Shown: in pieces, positions 44,112 to 56,100 of the stretch
How the letters are laid out: each line of letters begins with the position of its first letter
How positions within the stretch are numbered: the stretch's first letter is position 1
From: Cherax quadricarinatus
Lineage: Eukaryota; Arthropoda; Malacostraca; Decapoda; Parastacidae
Assembly (NCBI RefSeq): GCF_038502225.1
Contig: NC_091340.1
Span: forward strand, 29,195,294 to 29,259,293
DNA: 64,000 nt
Reading direction: 5' to 3'
The notes under the pieces: generated by a model
Database searches by the model: none
What the model was told of the DNA's origin: nothing
Seen by the model: only the letters and a program-made list of their open reading frames with translations
Made by a program: the position numbers and the translations under genes

Positions 44112-44239
44112 GTAGGTGAATGGTTCAGAGAACCGGCATGTTGATAAATTAGACACATGTGCAACTCTTGGGTATCTTTATTGAGGAAACGTTTCGCCAC
44201 ACAGTGGCTTCATCAGTCCATACGTAGGAGAAACTTGAC
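44112..44239 (-). mobile_element. 128-bp Penelope-like fragment inserted in the non-LTR element
   Basis: Flanked by AGGACATAGTTT (44100-44111) and AGGACATGGTTT (44240-44251), a 12-bp target duplication with one mismatch. The content is a PLE tail in minus sense: CATACGTAGG, hammerhead-like core, GTATCTTTATTGAGG and GATAAATTAGACACATG. It is extremely short, so it is a severely 5'-truncated PLE copy. Confidence 0.75.
44185..44219 (-). ncRNA. Hammerhead-ribozyme-like motif
   Basis: Minus strand: GGA + CTGATGA + A + GCCAC-TGT-GTGGC + GAAACGTT + TCC, the same as the 9.6-10.0 kb copies. Confidence 0.5.
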
Positions 44240-45545
44240 AGGACATGGTTTACCTGGTCCAGGTTGATGTTGTCGTTGTTGAAGTTGAATTTGGTGAAGG
44301 TATCCTGATTGCTGTATGCATTTTGCTGATCAGGACTCCTGTGCATCCAAGTCTGGACTTCGATTAGATTGTGATCAGAATTAGTTCTTTTTGATATTGT
44401 TATGTTTCTTACCAGGTCCTCATTGTTATGTTTCTTACCAGGTCCTCATTGTTATGTTTCTTACCAGGTCCTCATTGTTATGTTTCTTACCAGGTCCTCA
44501 TTGTTATGTTTCTTACCAGGTCCTCATTGTTATGTTTCTTACCAGGTCCTCATTGTTATGTTTCTTACCAGGTCCTCATTGTTATGTTTCTTACCAGGTC
44601 CTCATTGTTATGTTTCTTACCAGGTCCTCATTGTTATGTTTCTTACCAGGTCCTCATTGTTATGTTTCTTACCAGGTCCTCATTGTTATGTTTCTTACCA
44701 GGTCCTCATTGTTATGTTTCTTACCAGGTCCTCATTGTTATGTTTCTTACCAGGTCCTCATTGTTATGTTTCTTACCAGGTCCTCATTGTTATGTTTCTT
44801 ACCAGGTCCTCATTGTTTGTCAAAATGAGGTCAAGTGTTTCTTCCAGTCTTGTTGGCTCCATTATCTGTTGACTTATGGTGTGTTTATTGTAAAAATTCA
44901 GCAGCTCATGTGTGTGTGACTCTTCATCTGAGCTGCCTCCAGGGATTTTTCTATTTTTAAATCACCAAGCAGCAAGATGTTTGGGGATGGGGCTGGAAAG
45001 TTTTCCAGACAGTAGTAAATTCTCAGTAGCTGTTCCTTGAACTGTTGGGAAGTTGCATCTGGTGGCTTATATACAAGTACAATGACTAAGTTTAGGTTTT
45101 CTATTTTTATTGTTAGAACTTCAACTACATCCTTTGTGGTGTTCAGTATCTCCGTGCAAATGAGCGACTCTGTGACATACAGGCCAACCCCACCCCCCTT
45201 CCCTTGTTGCCTGTTCTTTCTGTCGCATCTGAGAAGGTTGTACCCAGGTATTCATATTTCATTATCAAAGTAATCTTTTGTGTGGGTCTCTGTGAAGGCT
45301 GCAAACATTGCATTTGACTCTCCTAGAAGTCCACTAATGAAAGGTATTTTGTTGGTGGTGGATGGCTTAAGGCCCTGTAGATTAGCAAATATAAATGAGG
45401 TCGCGTTACATGTTTGTTGGGGGGATTTTGTTGTTGGCATCAGTAGCTGTGAGTCTGGAGGGACCACTGGCTGTGCCTCCAGTCTAACAAGGCTCCAAGA
45501 TGGTGAACTATTTTGGTTATCTCTACATTTTTTCTTCGTTTCCTA
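44240..45545 (-). pseudogene. Non-LTR retrotransposon endonuclease domain, expanded internally
   Basis: Minus strand from about 45467: the EN starts SFIFANLQGLKPSTTNKIPF and carries FTETHTKD (metal-binding E), EGGGVGLYV, LVYKPPD and LLLGDL. After the 26-bp expansion (44399-44814) it continues with ISKRTNSDHNLIEVQTWMH, which holds the catalytic DH. Single-base changes and the expansion break the frame. With one copy of the 26-bp unit the reading LILTNNEDLVRNITISKRTN is in frame, so the expansion happened in a formerly coding sequence. Confidence 0.8.
44399..44814. repeat. Perfect 16 x 26-bp tandem expansion inside the EN region
   Basis: Sixteen copies of GTTATGTTTCTTACCAGG plus TCCTCATT with no visible difference between them. 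On the minus strand the unit corresponds to NEDLVRNIT of the endonuclease. 26 is not a multiple of 3, so the frame is lost and all three plus frames become open (145-163 codons), which is not biologically meaningful. Confidence 0.97.
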
Positions 45546-46110
45546 CCACTAAACATCACTAGGAGTGGAGTTGTCATAACTACTGTAACTATTATGATTT
45601 GTTTTACGCGGTGTGTACCTCCTGGTCCCTTTTAAGTGGTATGTGGGGCAGTTGGTGCTGTAACATTGTTTTAAAGAACTGAAAAGTGGAACATCTCAAG
45701 GTGGAAGAATTTGCATGAGGTAGAACGACACACTCCTTTAGACAGGAGGTCGCGGCATTTTTTGGATGCGCAAAGTTGCATATGCCATTTGTTTTCCGTA
45801 ATATTCCATGCTTATAGATGCGCTAAACATAGAATTTGCACTATTTTGCTTTTGGTTGCATGCAGTTCGTACTGGATGTATTCCCAATTTGTGCAGATCC
45901 TGGAACTGCACTACAGTCTTTGATAGCCAAGCCAGAGACACCGCCATCTCTTTCCAGGAAGCCAACATTTTCCCCGGAAGAGGACTCTCCCTCCTCTACT
46001 ATGTCTGTAATAGGAGCTATGACTATGGTAGAGTCATTAGCCGAATCCGGATTAGCACTAAGGCTGGAGGCTGAGTCTGGGTTAGCCCTAAGGCTGGGCA
46101 CTGAGCTAGT
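45546..46110 (-). pseudogene. Probable ORF1 of the same non-LTR element, CCCH zinc-finger remnant
   Basis: The minus strand of about 45660-45790 encodes KKCRDLLSKGVCRSTSCKFF followed by H, a C-x8-C-x4-C-x3-H zinc-finger pattern. A second CKFYV..NGICNFAH-like finger lies just upstream in another frame. Upstream, 46101-45841 gives a hydrophilic acidic frame (MPSLRANPDSASSLSANPDS). The location 5' of the EN domain on the same strand fits an RNA-binding ORF1. Several frameshifts; the assignment is inference from motif and position. Confidence 0.5.
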
Positions 46111-48595
46111 CGATGGTATGGGGTATGGTGTTATATGGTGGTATATGGTAGGCCTGTGTGGTTGGCTGGTATATGGCAGGCCTGTGTGGTTGGCTGGTAC
46201 TGCCAGACGTATGACTGTAACACACTACTCCAGGGTACATGGCACTTCTCGTTTGCAATGTCACATTTTAGTTTAAAACACTTCCATTATGTTTAATCAC
46301 TATCCCTGAGTCGTTCCAGACAGTTTAGATTCACTAGGTCTCTCCATTATGTATCGGTATCCTAGTCAATTCATTATACGTGGTAACTCAAACGTTTGTG
46401 TGTACACTTGTCACATGTCAACACCAGGACGAGGAGATTGTCCCACACTGCTACACTTCACTATTTTTGCTTTGTTAGATTTTTTCACTGGTATGCCATC
46501 ACTCTGCTCTACACTTGTTATCACAAGGATATGCACTATATTTATTCAAGATCCACTTTATCCTTACACTTCCATTAAAATTTATTTCATGAAGATTTCT
46601 TAGTGTTGGTAGATTTTTGTGATATTTTTTCTAGCTAGTCTACTCCGTTCACTACAATTACCCTTAATGTTAATCCAGGTTTTTCAATTTTCACTCAACA
46701 GTAATTCTATATACTGCTTCCCTCGAATGACAACGCTTCCTGTTTCCCACCAACACAGGGCTTTGTCTGGTTCCTTGGTACTTCCAATTTTTGCTTAATT
46801 TCCACTTAAAGAATGCGAGGATCATGTGTGTGTTGATCACAGACAGAGGTGTGGGGGATGTAAGTCTCCCACACTCACCTCCTGAAGGGTGTGGGCGAGA
46901 GCACTTCAGGTGCAAGAGAAAGTATTTCAGTAATGTTTATGTTCACATTTTTCTTACGAGAAACGATGGATCCCTTCACGTCCACCTCCTGACGAGACAA
47001 GTGTGGCGGCATCAGTCCTTCCTGATAACACGAGAGCAGTGAAAAAGGCTTGAGAAACCATCAGCACTACAAAAATAAGCCATTTTTTTCCTTCTATTCA
47101 TACATTTACAACTATTACTTACGAGAAACAAAGTACAACTGGGAAACACACTTTTTTCCCTAGTAATTACTTAAACATTATTTTTTCTTTTGTTAGTAGT
47201 AATGTAGCTCCGAATTTCTTTAGTTTCCTTTAATTTAAACATAAATTCGACTAAACATTACAAGGAGTCACTTTGACGAGCGTTGTTATGACATTCTCTA
47301 CGTATGTTAGGCTTTAATTAAACATTCCGTAAAACAATACATGCCCACTCACGAGGGAATAGAATACGAGAGTTGCAAGTTAATCTTCAACTATAAATGG
47401 ACTGAGAGTTTACGGGTTATGTCTTGTGTCTTCAAAGTGGAGTTATGGTAGCGTCGGAGATGGCAACAGAGTTTGGAGAGGGATTATCGTTATAAAATTA
47501 TCGGTCACGATTGGAGGTGAAGCTCAATAGAACATGTATGAGTCATGATTGGAAGTTAGATTTCATATTATTAGTATGGTTCAAGATTAGTAAGGTAGCT
47601 GTGATTTTCATTATCAAATATGAATGTGTGTTAGTGTGAGAATGTCACCAAGACGACAAGTGTGTGTGTAGCGGTAAGGAAGGCTGGGAGGGCAGTCGAG
47701 GAACCTGCTTGGAATGCATTACGTAGGGCAGGAAACGTCAACCCCGGAAGGCGAAACACGTCCCAGAGAGGAATACATTTGTGTACTGAAGACTCCAGAG
47801 GTGGTTGGAGTGCCTGTGTTAGCACACACACTCCTGGGATACACCTGTTTCTTGATAACTATTGTGTCTGGTGCTGTACTTCGTGTGTTCATGGCTGAGT
47901 ATTTTCCAGAGCGGTAGATGACAGAGAGGGATCTTGAGGACGAGATACCTTTCTCAATACGTTATTATTGGCCCAACGCTAACTTTCTTAAGAACTGGCC
48001 CATGCTAGGCAAGTCTAAATCACGCCCGCTCAAGAAGGAAGGAGCACTGCAACATGCCTACAGCTTTCTTTCAAGATATGACCTTGATAAGACTCTGAAT
48101 ATGATCTTGTTTTGCAGTGTAACTTATTTCTTCAGTGTTAAGGACAACACTTTCATTGGCCCCGATGTCAATCTTGCTGGGATAAATTGATGGTGAAGTG
48201 GACAGGGAGGATGTGGAAAGCGGAGGAGGAGAGTACATGATAGCACATGTGAGAGATATCAGAGGGCTTGGAAGCCCACGCCCAGACACCCTGATGATAT
48301 GAATTGTTTAACTTCTATTTAGCTTAAGAACTATCGTGTATTATCCAGGTGTATGAGTCAGGGATTATAAAGCAGAAGGCTCTCTTCCCACACTACCCTC
48401 CCTTTCACAACCCTCAGCATGAAAACATGGGAAAAAGTATCATACAGTAATGAAAAAATAGAATGAATTTACGGGAGTAATCTACAGTAAGTGGGTGGTA
48501 GAGGTGGGCTACAACTACGTCTTCTAAATTAGAAATGTTTCTACTTTAAGCTACTCTGTAATAATATTGGTAGAATTTTCGACAATATATTAGGC
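46111..48595. other. Anonymous region
   Basis: 2.5 kb without a recognised gene. A 30-bp near repeat (GGCCTGTGTGGTTGGCTGG twice) lies at 46152-46200. A frame of 90 codons at 47918-48190 starts MTERDLEDEIPFSIRYYWPN; it has no domain that I recognise. Overlapping frames at 47631-47917 are equally unsupported. No splice structure or promoter can be argued from the sequence. Confidence 0.4.
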
Positions 48596-48760
48596 AAAAG
48601 GACACAAGTGCAACTAATGTGACACTTTATTGTGACAACGTTTCGCTCTCCAGGAGCTTTGGCAAAGCTTGGGAAAACTCCTGGAGACAAAACTCCGGAA
48701 GAGTGAAACGATGCCACAATAAAATGTCGCATTAGGTGCACTTGTGTTGTATCCTGGCTA
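48596..48760. mobile_element. Penelope-like inverted terminal-repeat remnant
   Basis: The left part is the minus-sense tail of the 11.1/12.3 kb family (GTGCAACTAATGTGAC, CAACGTTTCGCTCTCCAGG). The right part is a degraded plus-sense mirror (CTCCGGAAGAGTGAAACGATG then CCACAATAAAATGTCGC). It is a short snap-back pair with a decayed right core. Confidence 0.65.
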
Positions 48761-49102
48761 CACCACTTCCACTCACACAGGTGTGTAATACTGGTTCCAC
48801 TTTTGATTACACCAGGTTCTGCTATAACATTCACAACCTCTTTACCTCTATCACTGCTGTTGTTATTGATTCGGTTGCCTCACTGCTAAGTGATCATTAC
48901 CATGCAGTCACTGAACAGGAATCAGGAATTTGTTGATTTCAGATTGCTCAATGTATTGAATGTACATTACGGTTTACCTGGGTTTAGTGTGGCTTGAATG
49001 ATGGTTTAGGGAGTGGTTGAGGGAGGTAGCGAGTGCACGAGGCAACATGTCGCTTTTGTCTCCCCTTCTCCCTATGCTTAACTCGTCACCATAACTTAAC
49101 AA
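48761..49102. other. Anonymous spacer
   Basis: No feature recognised. Confidence 0.5.
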
Positions 49103-49325
49103 CATAAGAATACAGAAACACTGCAGCAGGCCTACTGGCCTATGCACTGCAAATCCTTATCAAACCCAAACCTAGTAACAAAAATATTTGCCCAAACTTA
49201 ATCAGTGCAACCCAAGGAATAAACCTTGATAACCCTATTAACTAACCTGTAAGTCCCACTTAATTCCAACCCCTCTCACTCATATATTTATTTAACCTAA
49301 ATTTGTCACTTTTGCTGATATCTGA
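49103..49325 (-). mobile_element. CR1 3'-UTR fragment
   Basis: The plus strand reads AACATAAGAATACAG, CAGCAGGCCTACTGGCCTAT, and later CTCATATATTTATTTAACC, parallel to AGGCCTACTGGCCTA and CTCATATATTTATCCAACC at 34640-34870. It is the reverse complement of a CR1 3' UTR, without coding sequence. Confidence 0.65.
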
Positions 49326-49683
49326 AGCAATTTGAGTCGACACAGCAATCTTGATTAATGTGTTTATACCCAGCATGTGGTCTTGAAGGCTCTAGCAACT
49401 CCTCCCTCTAGCCAGGATGTATATAGTTGAGTCATATACTTGCAAAGTGATTGTCCATCTGAGTCTTAGGTGCTTGCAATGTCTGTATTTTCAGTAATAT
49501 ATATATTTTTTTGTTTTCTGTAATTGTTTCTGCAAATAAACCTGTATACGTTTGTGTTGCATCTTCTGCCTCGAAGTTTTATTCGCGTTTGAAATACCCC
49601 CAAAGCCAGTCAATATCTTAAGAGCTTTAATAATAAACAGTTTTGTGAACGGTTTCGAAAGGTAGTTTTAAGGTAAGTGTGAT
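49326..49683. other. Anonymous, possibly part of an LTR
   Basis: It has GATGTATATAGTTGAG (TATA-like, 49419) and, about 115 bp downstream, GCAAATAAACC (AATAAA, 49534). This resembles promoter and polyadenylation signals in an LTR, but no ends or target duplication can be defined. Confidence 0.25.
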
Positions 49684-50125
49684 AGATACGAGGTGTAAGT
49701 AGGTGGTAGTTAAATATGGGGTGTCAGTAGGTGATAAGTATAAGTCATTAAAAGTTTGGAAGCGAGGAATGAAGTGTTATGAAGTGGTATGTAGGTATCT
49801 AGTGTCAGCATGTAGTAGCTAGATATCTCGTGGAAGTTAGGAATCTTGTGTCAGCAGGTGGTAGTCAGGTATGGAGTGTCAGCATGTGGTAGTCAGGTAT
49901 GGAGTGTCAGCAAGTGATAGTCAGGTATGGAGTGTCAGCAGGTGGTAGTCAGGTATGGAGTGTCAGCAGGTGGTAGTCAGGTATGGAGTGTCAGCAGGTG
50001 GTAGCCAGGTAAGGGGTGTCAGCAAGTGGTAATCAGGTATGGAGTGTCAGCAAGTGGTAGTCAGGTATGGAGTGTCAGCAAGTGGTAATCAGGTATGGAG
50101 TGTCAGAAGGTGGTAGTCACATAAG
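49684..50125. repeat. 28-bp minisatellite (GTCAGGTATGGAGTGTCAGC)
   Basis: About 15 copies, the central ones GTCAGGTATGGAGTGTCAGC plus AGGTGGTA, decaying towards both ends (49684-49870 and 50100-50125). It is unrelated to the 28-bp array at 28-31.8 kb. 50126-50465 is anonymous AT-rich sequence. Confidence 0.93.
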
Positions 50126-50465
50126 AGGGTGTCCTAAGGAGGTAATTAGGTGAGTTATCCATACAGTCTTAAATACATAAACACGAGGGGTAACTAATAA
50201 AACTTTTCTCAACATAATTATTGAAAAATCATTTGTTTTTTACTAGATTATTAAGTACCTCTACGATGACTTAAAGTTAAAATATACGAATTAATCTGGG
50301 AAATATTTTAATTTTGAAAATTTTGAGATATATTTTTGTGTCTCACTAATCTCTTATTAATACTTTTCTCACAAGCAAATGTGAAATATTTCTATTGTTT
50401 CTCAATTTCTTTGAATTTGTGAAATAAAAATTAGCAGAGTTTTCCATCGAGAGGTTTAAATTTGT

Positions 50466-51112
50466 CCCCCATGATCTGACCCCTGACCTGACCCCCCCTC
50501 ACCCGACCTCTTACCTGACTCATGACCTGACCCCTGACCTGACCGCTCACCCGACTCATGACCTGACCCCCTCACCCGACCCCTCACCCGACCCCTCACC
50601 CGACTCATGACCTGACCCCTGACTTGACCCCCCCTCACCCGACCCCTCACCTAACTCATGACCTGACCCCTGACTTGACCCCCCTCACCCGACCCCTCAC
50701 TTAACTCATGACCTGACCCCTGACCTGACCCCCTCACCCGACCCCTCACCTAACTCATGACCTGACCCCTGACCTGACCCCCCCTCACCCGACCCCTCAC
50801 CTAACTCATGACCTGACCCCTGACCTGACCCCCCTCACCCGACCCCTCACCCGACTCATGACCTGACCCCTGACCTGACCCCCTCACCCGACCCCTCACC
50901 TAACTCATGACCTGACCCCTGACCTGACCCCCCGCACCCGACCCCGCACCCGACTCATGACCTGACCCCTGACCTGACCCCCTCACCCGACCCCTCACCT
51001 AACTCATCACCTGACCCCTGACCTGACCCCCCTCACCCGACCCCTCACCTAACTCATGACCTGACCCCCTCACCCGACCCCTCACCTAACTCATGACCTG
51101 ACCCCTGACGTC
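50466..51112. repeat. About 50-bp C-rich minisatellite with AGGTCA half-sites
   Basis: Tandem blocks of about 50 bp made of CATGACCTGACCCCTGACCT, GACCCCCCTCACCCGACCCC and TCACCTAACT. The plus strand is nearly G-poor outside CCCGAC and TGAC. The minus strand has dense GGGG runs and many AGGTCA hexamers. A 64-codon Gly/Arg-rich minus frame is repeat translation only. Confidence 0.93.
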
Positions 51113-51195
51113 ACATCTAACACATGATTTTGGCCTTTAATTAAAACAAATGACTTCAGAACTGTTTTCTATACACCTTAAAACCCTAACAACAA

Positions 51196-51198
51196 CAC

Positions 51199-51259
<61 letters not shown>

Positions 51260-51420
51260 CTATATAGAGAGACCCTTGTTATGCATAGCATTTCCTGGAA
51301 TTTGTGTCCCCAGGATGCGACCCACACCAGTCAACTAACACCCAGGTACCTACTTACTGCTGGATAAACATGGACAGCAGGTGTCTTAAAAGATGCACAT
51401 CAGTGTAGGGAAAGAGGTTG
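51196..51420 (-). mobile_element. tRNA-SINE fragment with (AAT)n tail
   Basis: (AAT)n at 51200-51259 followed by CAGGATGCGACCCACACCAG and ACACCCAGGTACC, the body of the SINE at 7024-7378, in the same orientation. The tRNA-like head is missing here. Confidence 0.75.
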
Positions 51421-51508
51421 ATTTTTTTTTTGGGTGATTCAGGATTTATATAAAATACAAGAGTTGTAGGTGTATGAGTGTATCTGTGTTTCTATGTTTT
51501 TGTTTTAT

Positions 51509-51530
51509 GTGTGTGTGTGTGTGTGTGTGT

Positions 51531-51584
<54 letters not shown>
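51509..51584. repeat. (GT)n, 3' tail of CR1-like copy A
   Basis: About 37 GT repeats with a GA interruption. On the minus (element) strand this is the (AC)n tail. Confidence 0.95.
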
Positions 51585-51587
<3 letters not shown>

Positions 51588-52877
51588 CACCTATTTGTAC
51601 TCACCTATTTGTGGTTGCAGGGGTCGAGTCCTAGCTCCTGGCCCCACCTCTTCACCGGTTGCTACTAGACCCTCTCTCTCCCCGCTCCATGAGCTTTATC
51701 AAACCTCGTCTTAAAACTGTGTATGGTTCCTGCCTCCACTACGTCATTTTCTAGGCTATTCCACTGCCTTACAACTCTATGACTGAAGAAATACTTCCTA
51801 CTATCTCTCTGACTCATTTGTGTCTTCAACTTCCAATTGTGGCCTCTTGTTTCTGTGTCCCCTCCCTGGAACATCCTGTCTTTGTCCACCTTGTCTATTC
51901 CACGCAGTATTTTATATGTCGTTATCATGTCTCCCCTGACCCTCCTGTCCTCCAGTGTGGTCAGGCCGATTTCCCTTAATCTTTCCTCATAGGACATTCC
52001 CCTTAGCTCTGGAACTAACCTTGTCGCAAACCTTTGTACTTTCTCTAGTTTCTTGACGTGCTTTATCAAGTGCGGGATCCGAACAGGTGCTGCATACTCC
52101 AGTATGGGCCTGACATACACGGTGTACAGTGTCTTGAATGATTCCTTACTAAGGTATCGGAATGCTGTTCTCAGGTTTGCCAGGCGCCCATATGCTGCAG
52201 CAGTTATCTGATTGATGTGTGCTTCCGGAGACATGCTCGGTGTTATACTCACCCCAAGATCTTTCTCCTTGAGTGAGATTTGCAGTCTTTGGCCACCTAG
52301 CCTATACTCTGTCTGTGGTCTTCTGTGCCCCTCCCCCATCTTCATGACTTTGCATTTGGCAGGATTAAATTCGAGAAGCCATTTGCTGGACCAGGTGTCC
52401 AGTCTGTCCAGGTCTCTTTGAAGTCCTGCCTGGTCCTCATCAGATTTAATTCTCCTCATTAACTTCACATCATCTGCAAACAGGGACACTTCTGAGTCTA
52501 ACCCTTCCGTCATGTCGTTCACATATACCAAAAATAGCACTGGTCCTAGGACCGACCCCTGTGGGACCCCGCTCGTCACAGGTGCCCACTGTGATACATC
52601 ATTACGTACCATGAATCGTTGTTGCCTCCCTGTCAGGTATTCTCTGATCCATTGCAGTGCCCTTCCTGTTATATGCGCCTGATGCTCTAGCTTCTGCACT
52701 AATCTCTTGTGAGGAACTGTGTCAAAGGCCTTCTTGCAGTCCAAGAAGATGCAATCAACCCACCCCTCTCTCTCTTGTCTTACTTCTGTTATTTTATCAT
52801 AAAACTCCAGAAGGTTTGTGACACAGGATTTGCCTTCCGTGAATCCGTGCTGGTTGGCATTTATACTCCTGTTCCGT
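51585..52877 (-). pseudogene. CR1-like copy A, 5'-truncated (RT and C-terminus)
   Basis: Open from about 52744 to 51665, 359 codons: LDCKKAFDTVP, VTSGVPQGSVLGPVLF, intact FADD, then the C-terminal tail ending AHGAGRERV. It lacks the endonuclease and the N-terminal RT. The 5' junction falls in CTCCTGTTCCGT, where the uninterrupted copy C continues TCC, and (GT)n begins at once. Substitutions such as RIPHLIK for WNPHLIK mark decay, but the frame is still open. Confidence 0.85.
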
Positions 52878-53132
<255 letters not shown>

Positions 53133-56100
53133 TACTCACCTAGTTGTACTCACCTAGTTGAGGTTGCGGGGGTCGAGTCCGAGCTCCTGGCCCCGCCTCT
53201 CCACTGATCGCTACTAGGTCACTCTCCCTGAGCCGTGAGCTTTATCATACCTCTGCTTAAAGCTATGTATGGATCCTGCCTCCACTACATCGCTTCCCAA
53301 ACTATTCCACTTCCTGACTACTCTGTGGCTGAAGAAATACTTCCTAACATCCCTGTGATTCATCTGTGTCTTCAGCTTCCAACTGTGTCCCCTTGTTACT
53401 GTGTCCAATCTCTGGAACATCCTGTCTTTGTCCACCTTGTCAATTCCTCTCAGTATTTTGTATGTCGTTATCATGTCCCCTCTATCTCTCCTGTCCTCCA
53501 GTGTCGTCAGGTTGATTTCCCTTAACATCTCCTCGTAGGACATACCTCTTAGCTCTGGGACTAGTCTTGTTGCAAACCTTTGCACTTTCTCTAGTTTCTT
53601 CACGTGCTTGGCTAGGTGTGGGTTCCAAACTGGTGCCGCATACTCCAATATGGGCCTAACGTACACGGTGTACAGGGTCCTGAATGATTCCTTATTAAGA
53701 TGTCGGAATGCTGTTCTGAGGTTTGCTAGGCGCCCATATGCTGCAGCAGTTATTTGGTTGATGTGCGCTTCAGGAGATGTGCCTGGTGTTATTCTCACCC
53801 CAAGATCTTTTTCCTTGAGAGAGGTTTGTAGTCTCTGACCCCCTAGACTGTACTCCGTCTGTGGCCTTCTTTGCCCTTCCCCAATCTTCATGACTTTGCA
53901 CTTGGTGGGATTGAACTCCAGGAGCCAATTGCTGGACCAGGTCTGCAGCCTGTCCAGATCCCTTTGTAGTTCTGCCTGGTCTTCGATCGAGTGAATTCTT
54001 CTCATCAACTTCACGTCATCTGCAAACAGGGACACCTCAGAGTCTATTCCTTCCGTCATGTCGTTCACAAATACCAGAAACAGCACTGGTCCTAGGACTG
54101 ACCCCTGTGGGACCCCGCTGGTCACAGGTGCCCACTCTGACACCTCGCCACGTACCATGACTCGCTGCTGTCTTCCTGACAAGTATTCCCTGATCCATTG
54201 TAGTGCCTTCCCTGTTATCCCTGCTTGGTCCTCCAGTTTTTGCACCAATCTCTTGTGTGGAACTGTGTCAAACGCCTTCTTGCAGTCCAAGAAAATGCAA
54301 TCCACCCACCCCTCTCTCTCTTGTCTTACTGCTGTCACCATGTCATAGAACTCCAGTAGGTTTGTGACACAGGATTTCCCGTCCCTGAAACCATGTTGGC
54401 TGCTGTTGATGAGATCGTTCCTTTCTAGGTGTTCCACCACTCTTCTCCTGATAATCTTCTCCATGATTTTGCATAGTATACATGTCAGTGACACTGGTCT
54501 GTAGTTTAATGCTTCATGTCTGTCTCCTTTTTTAAAGATTGGGACTACATTTGCTGTCTTCCATGCCTCAGGCAATCTCCCTGTTTCGATAGATGTATTG
54601 AATATTGTTGTTAGGGGTACACATAGCGCCTCTGCTCCCTCTCTCAATACCCATGGGGAGATGTTATCTGGCCCCATTGCCTTTGAGGTATCTAGCTCAC
54701 TCAGAAGCCTCTTCACTTCTTCCTCGGTTGTGTGCACTGTGTCCAGCACTTGGTGGTGTACCCCACCTCTCCGTCTTTCTGGAGTTCCTTCTGTCTCCTC
54801 TGTGAACACTTCTTTGAATCTCTTGTTGAGTTCTTCACATACTTCACGGTCATTTCTTGTTGTCTCTCCTCCTTCCTTCCTTAGCCTGATTACCTGGTCC
54901 TTGACTGTTGTTTTCCTCCTGATGTGGCTGTACAACAGTTTCGGGTCAGATTTGGCTTTCGCTGCTATGTCATTTTCATATTGTCTTTGGGCCTCCCTTC
55001 TTATCTGTGCATATTCGTTTCTGGCTCTACGACTGTTCTCCTTATTCTCCTGGGTCCTTTGCCTTCTATATTTCTTCCATTCCCTAACACACTTGGTTTT
55101 TGCCTCCCTGCACCTTTGGGTAAACCATGGGCTCATCCTTGCTTTTTCATTATTCCTGTTACCCTTGGGTACAAACCTCTCCTCAGCCTCCTTGCATTTT
55201 GTTGCTACATATTCCATCATCTCATTAACTGGCTTCCCTGCCAGTTCTCTGTCCCACTGAACCCCGTTCAGGTAGTTCCTCATTCCTGTGTAGTCCCCTT
55301 TCTTGTAGTTTGGCTTCATTCGTCCTGGCCTTCCTGCTTCTCCCTCCACTTGTAGCTCTACTGTGTATTCGAAGCTTAAAACCACATGGTCACTGGCTCC
55401 AAGGGGTCTTTCATATGTGATGTCCTCGATATCTGCACTACTCAAGGTGAATACTAAGTCCAGCCTTGCTGGTTCATCCTCTCCTCTCTCTCTTGTAGTG
55501 TCCCTTACGTGTTGGCACATGAAGTTTTCCAGTACCACCTCCATCATCTTAGCCCTCCATGTATCTTGGCCCCCATGTGGGTCCAAGTTCTCCCAGTCGA
55601 TCTCCTTGTGGTTAAAGTCGCCCATGATCAGGAGCTTTGCCCTGCATGCATGAGCTCTTCTGGCCACTCTAGCCAGTGTGTCAACCATCGCTCTATTGCT
55701 CACGTTGTACTCTTGCCTTGGCCTCCTGCTGTTCTGTGGTGGGTTATACATCACTGCTATTACCACCTTGGGACCTCCAGAGTGAAGTGTTCCCGCTATG
55801 TAATCACTTTCTTCTCCGCTGTCTCCTCTCTCCAGTTCATCAAAATTCCAGCGATTTTTGATCAGCAACGCCACTCCTCCACCCCCCCTGTTCCCTCTGT
55901 CTTTCCTCAGGATTTGGTATCCCGTTGGAAAGATGGCATCTGTTATCATACCTGTAAGCTTGGTTTCTGTGAGAGCTATGATGTCCGGTGATGCTTCTTT
56001 GACTCTTTCATGCCACTCCTCCCACTTATTTGTTATTCCATCAGCGTTTGTGTACCATACCTTCAGTTTCCTTTCCAACACTGTGGTTTGGGGGGCCTGT

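Noticed and set aside
44399..44814. CRISPR-like or coding repeat
   Set aside because: Contiguous identical 26-bp units without spacers that match an endonuclease coding segment on the opposite strand.
47631..48190. Possible small host gene (frames of 66-90 codons)
   Set aside because: Overlapping frames on both strands of similar length, no recognised domain, no splice or promoter evidence; left as anonymous.
49326..49683. Third LTR
   Set aside because: A TATA-like and AATAAA pair is suggestive, but neither TG/CA ends nor a target duplication could be found.
50456..50650. Gly/Arg-rich 64-codon minus frame resembling an RGG protein
   Set aside because: Repeat translation of the C-rich minisatellite; no start context or unique sequence.
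54598..55991. Several plus-strand frames of 96-220 codons
   Set aside because: They are antisense to the CR1-like ORF2 of copy B; Leu/Ser/Phe-rich shadows without domains.
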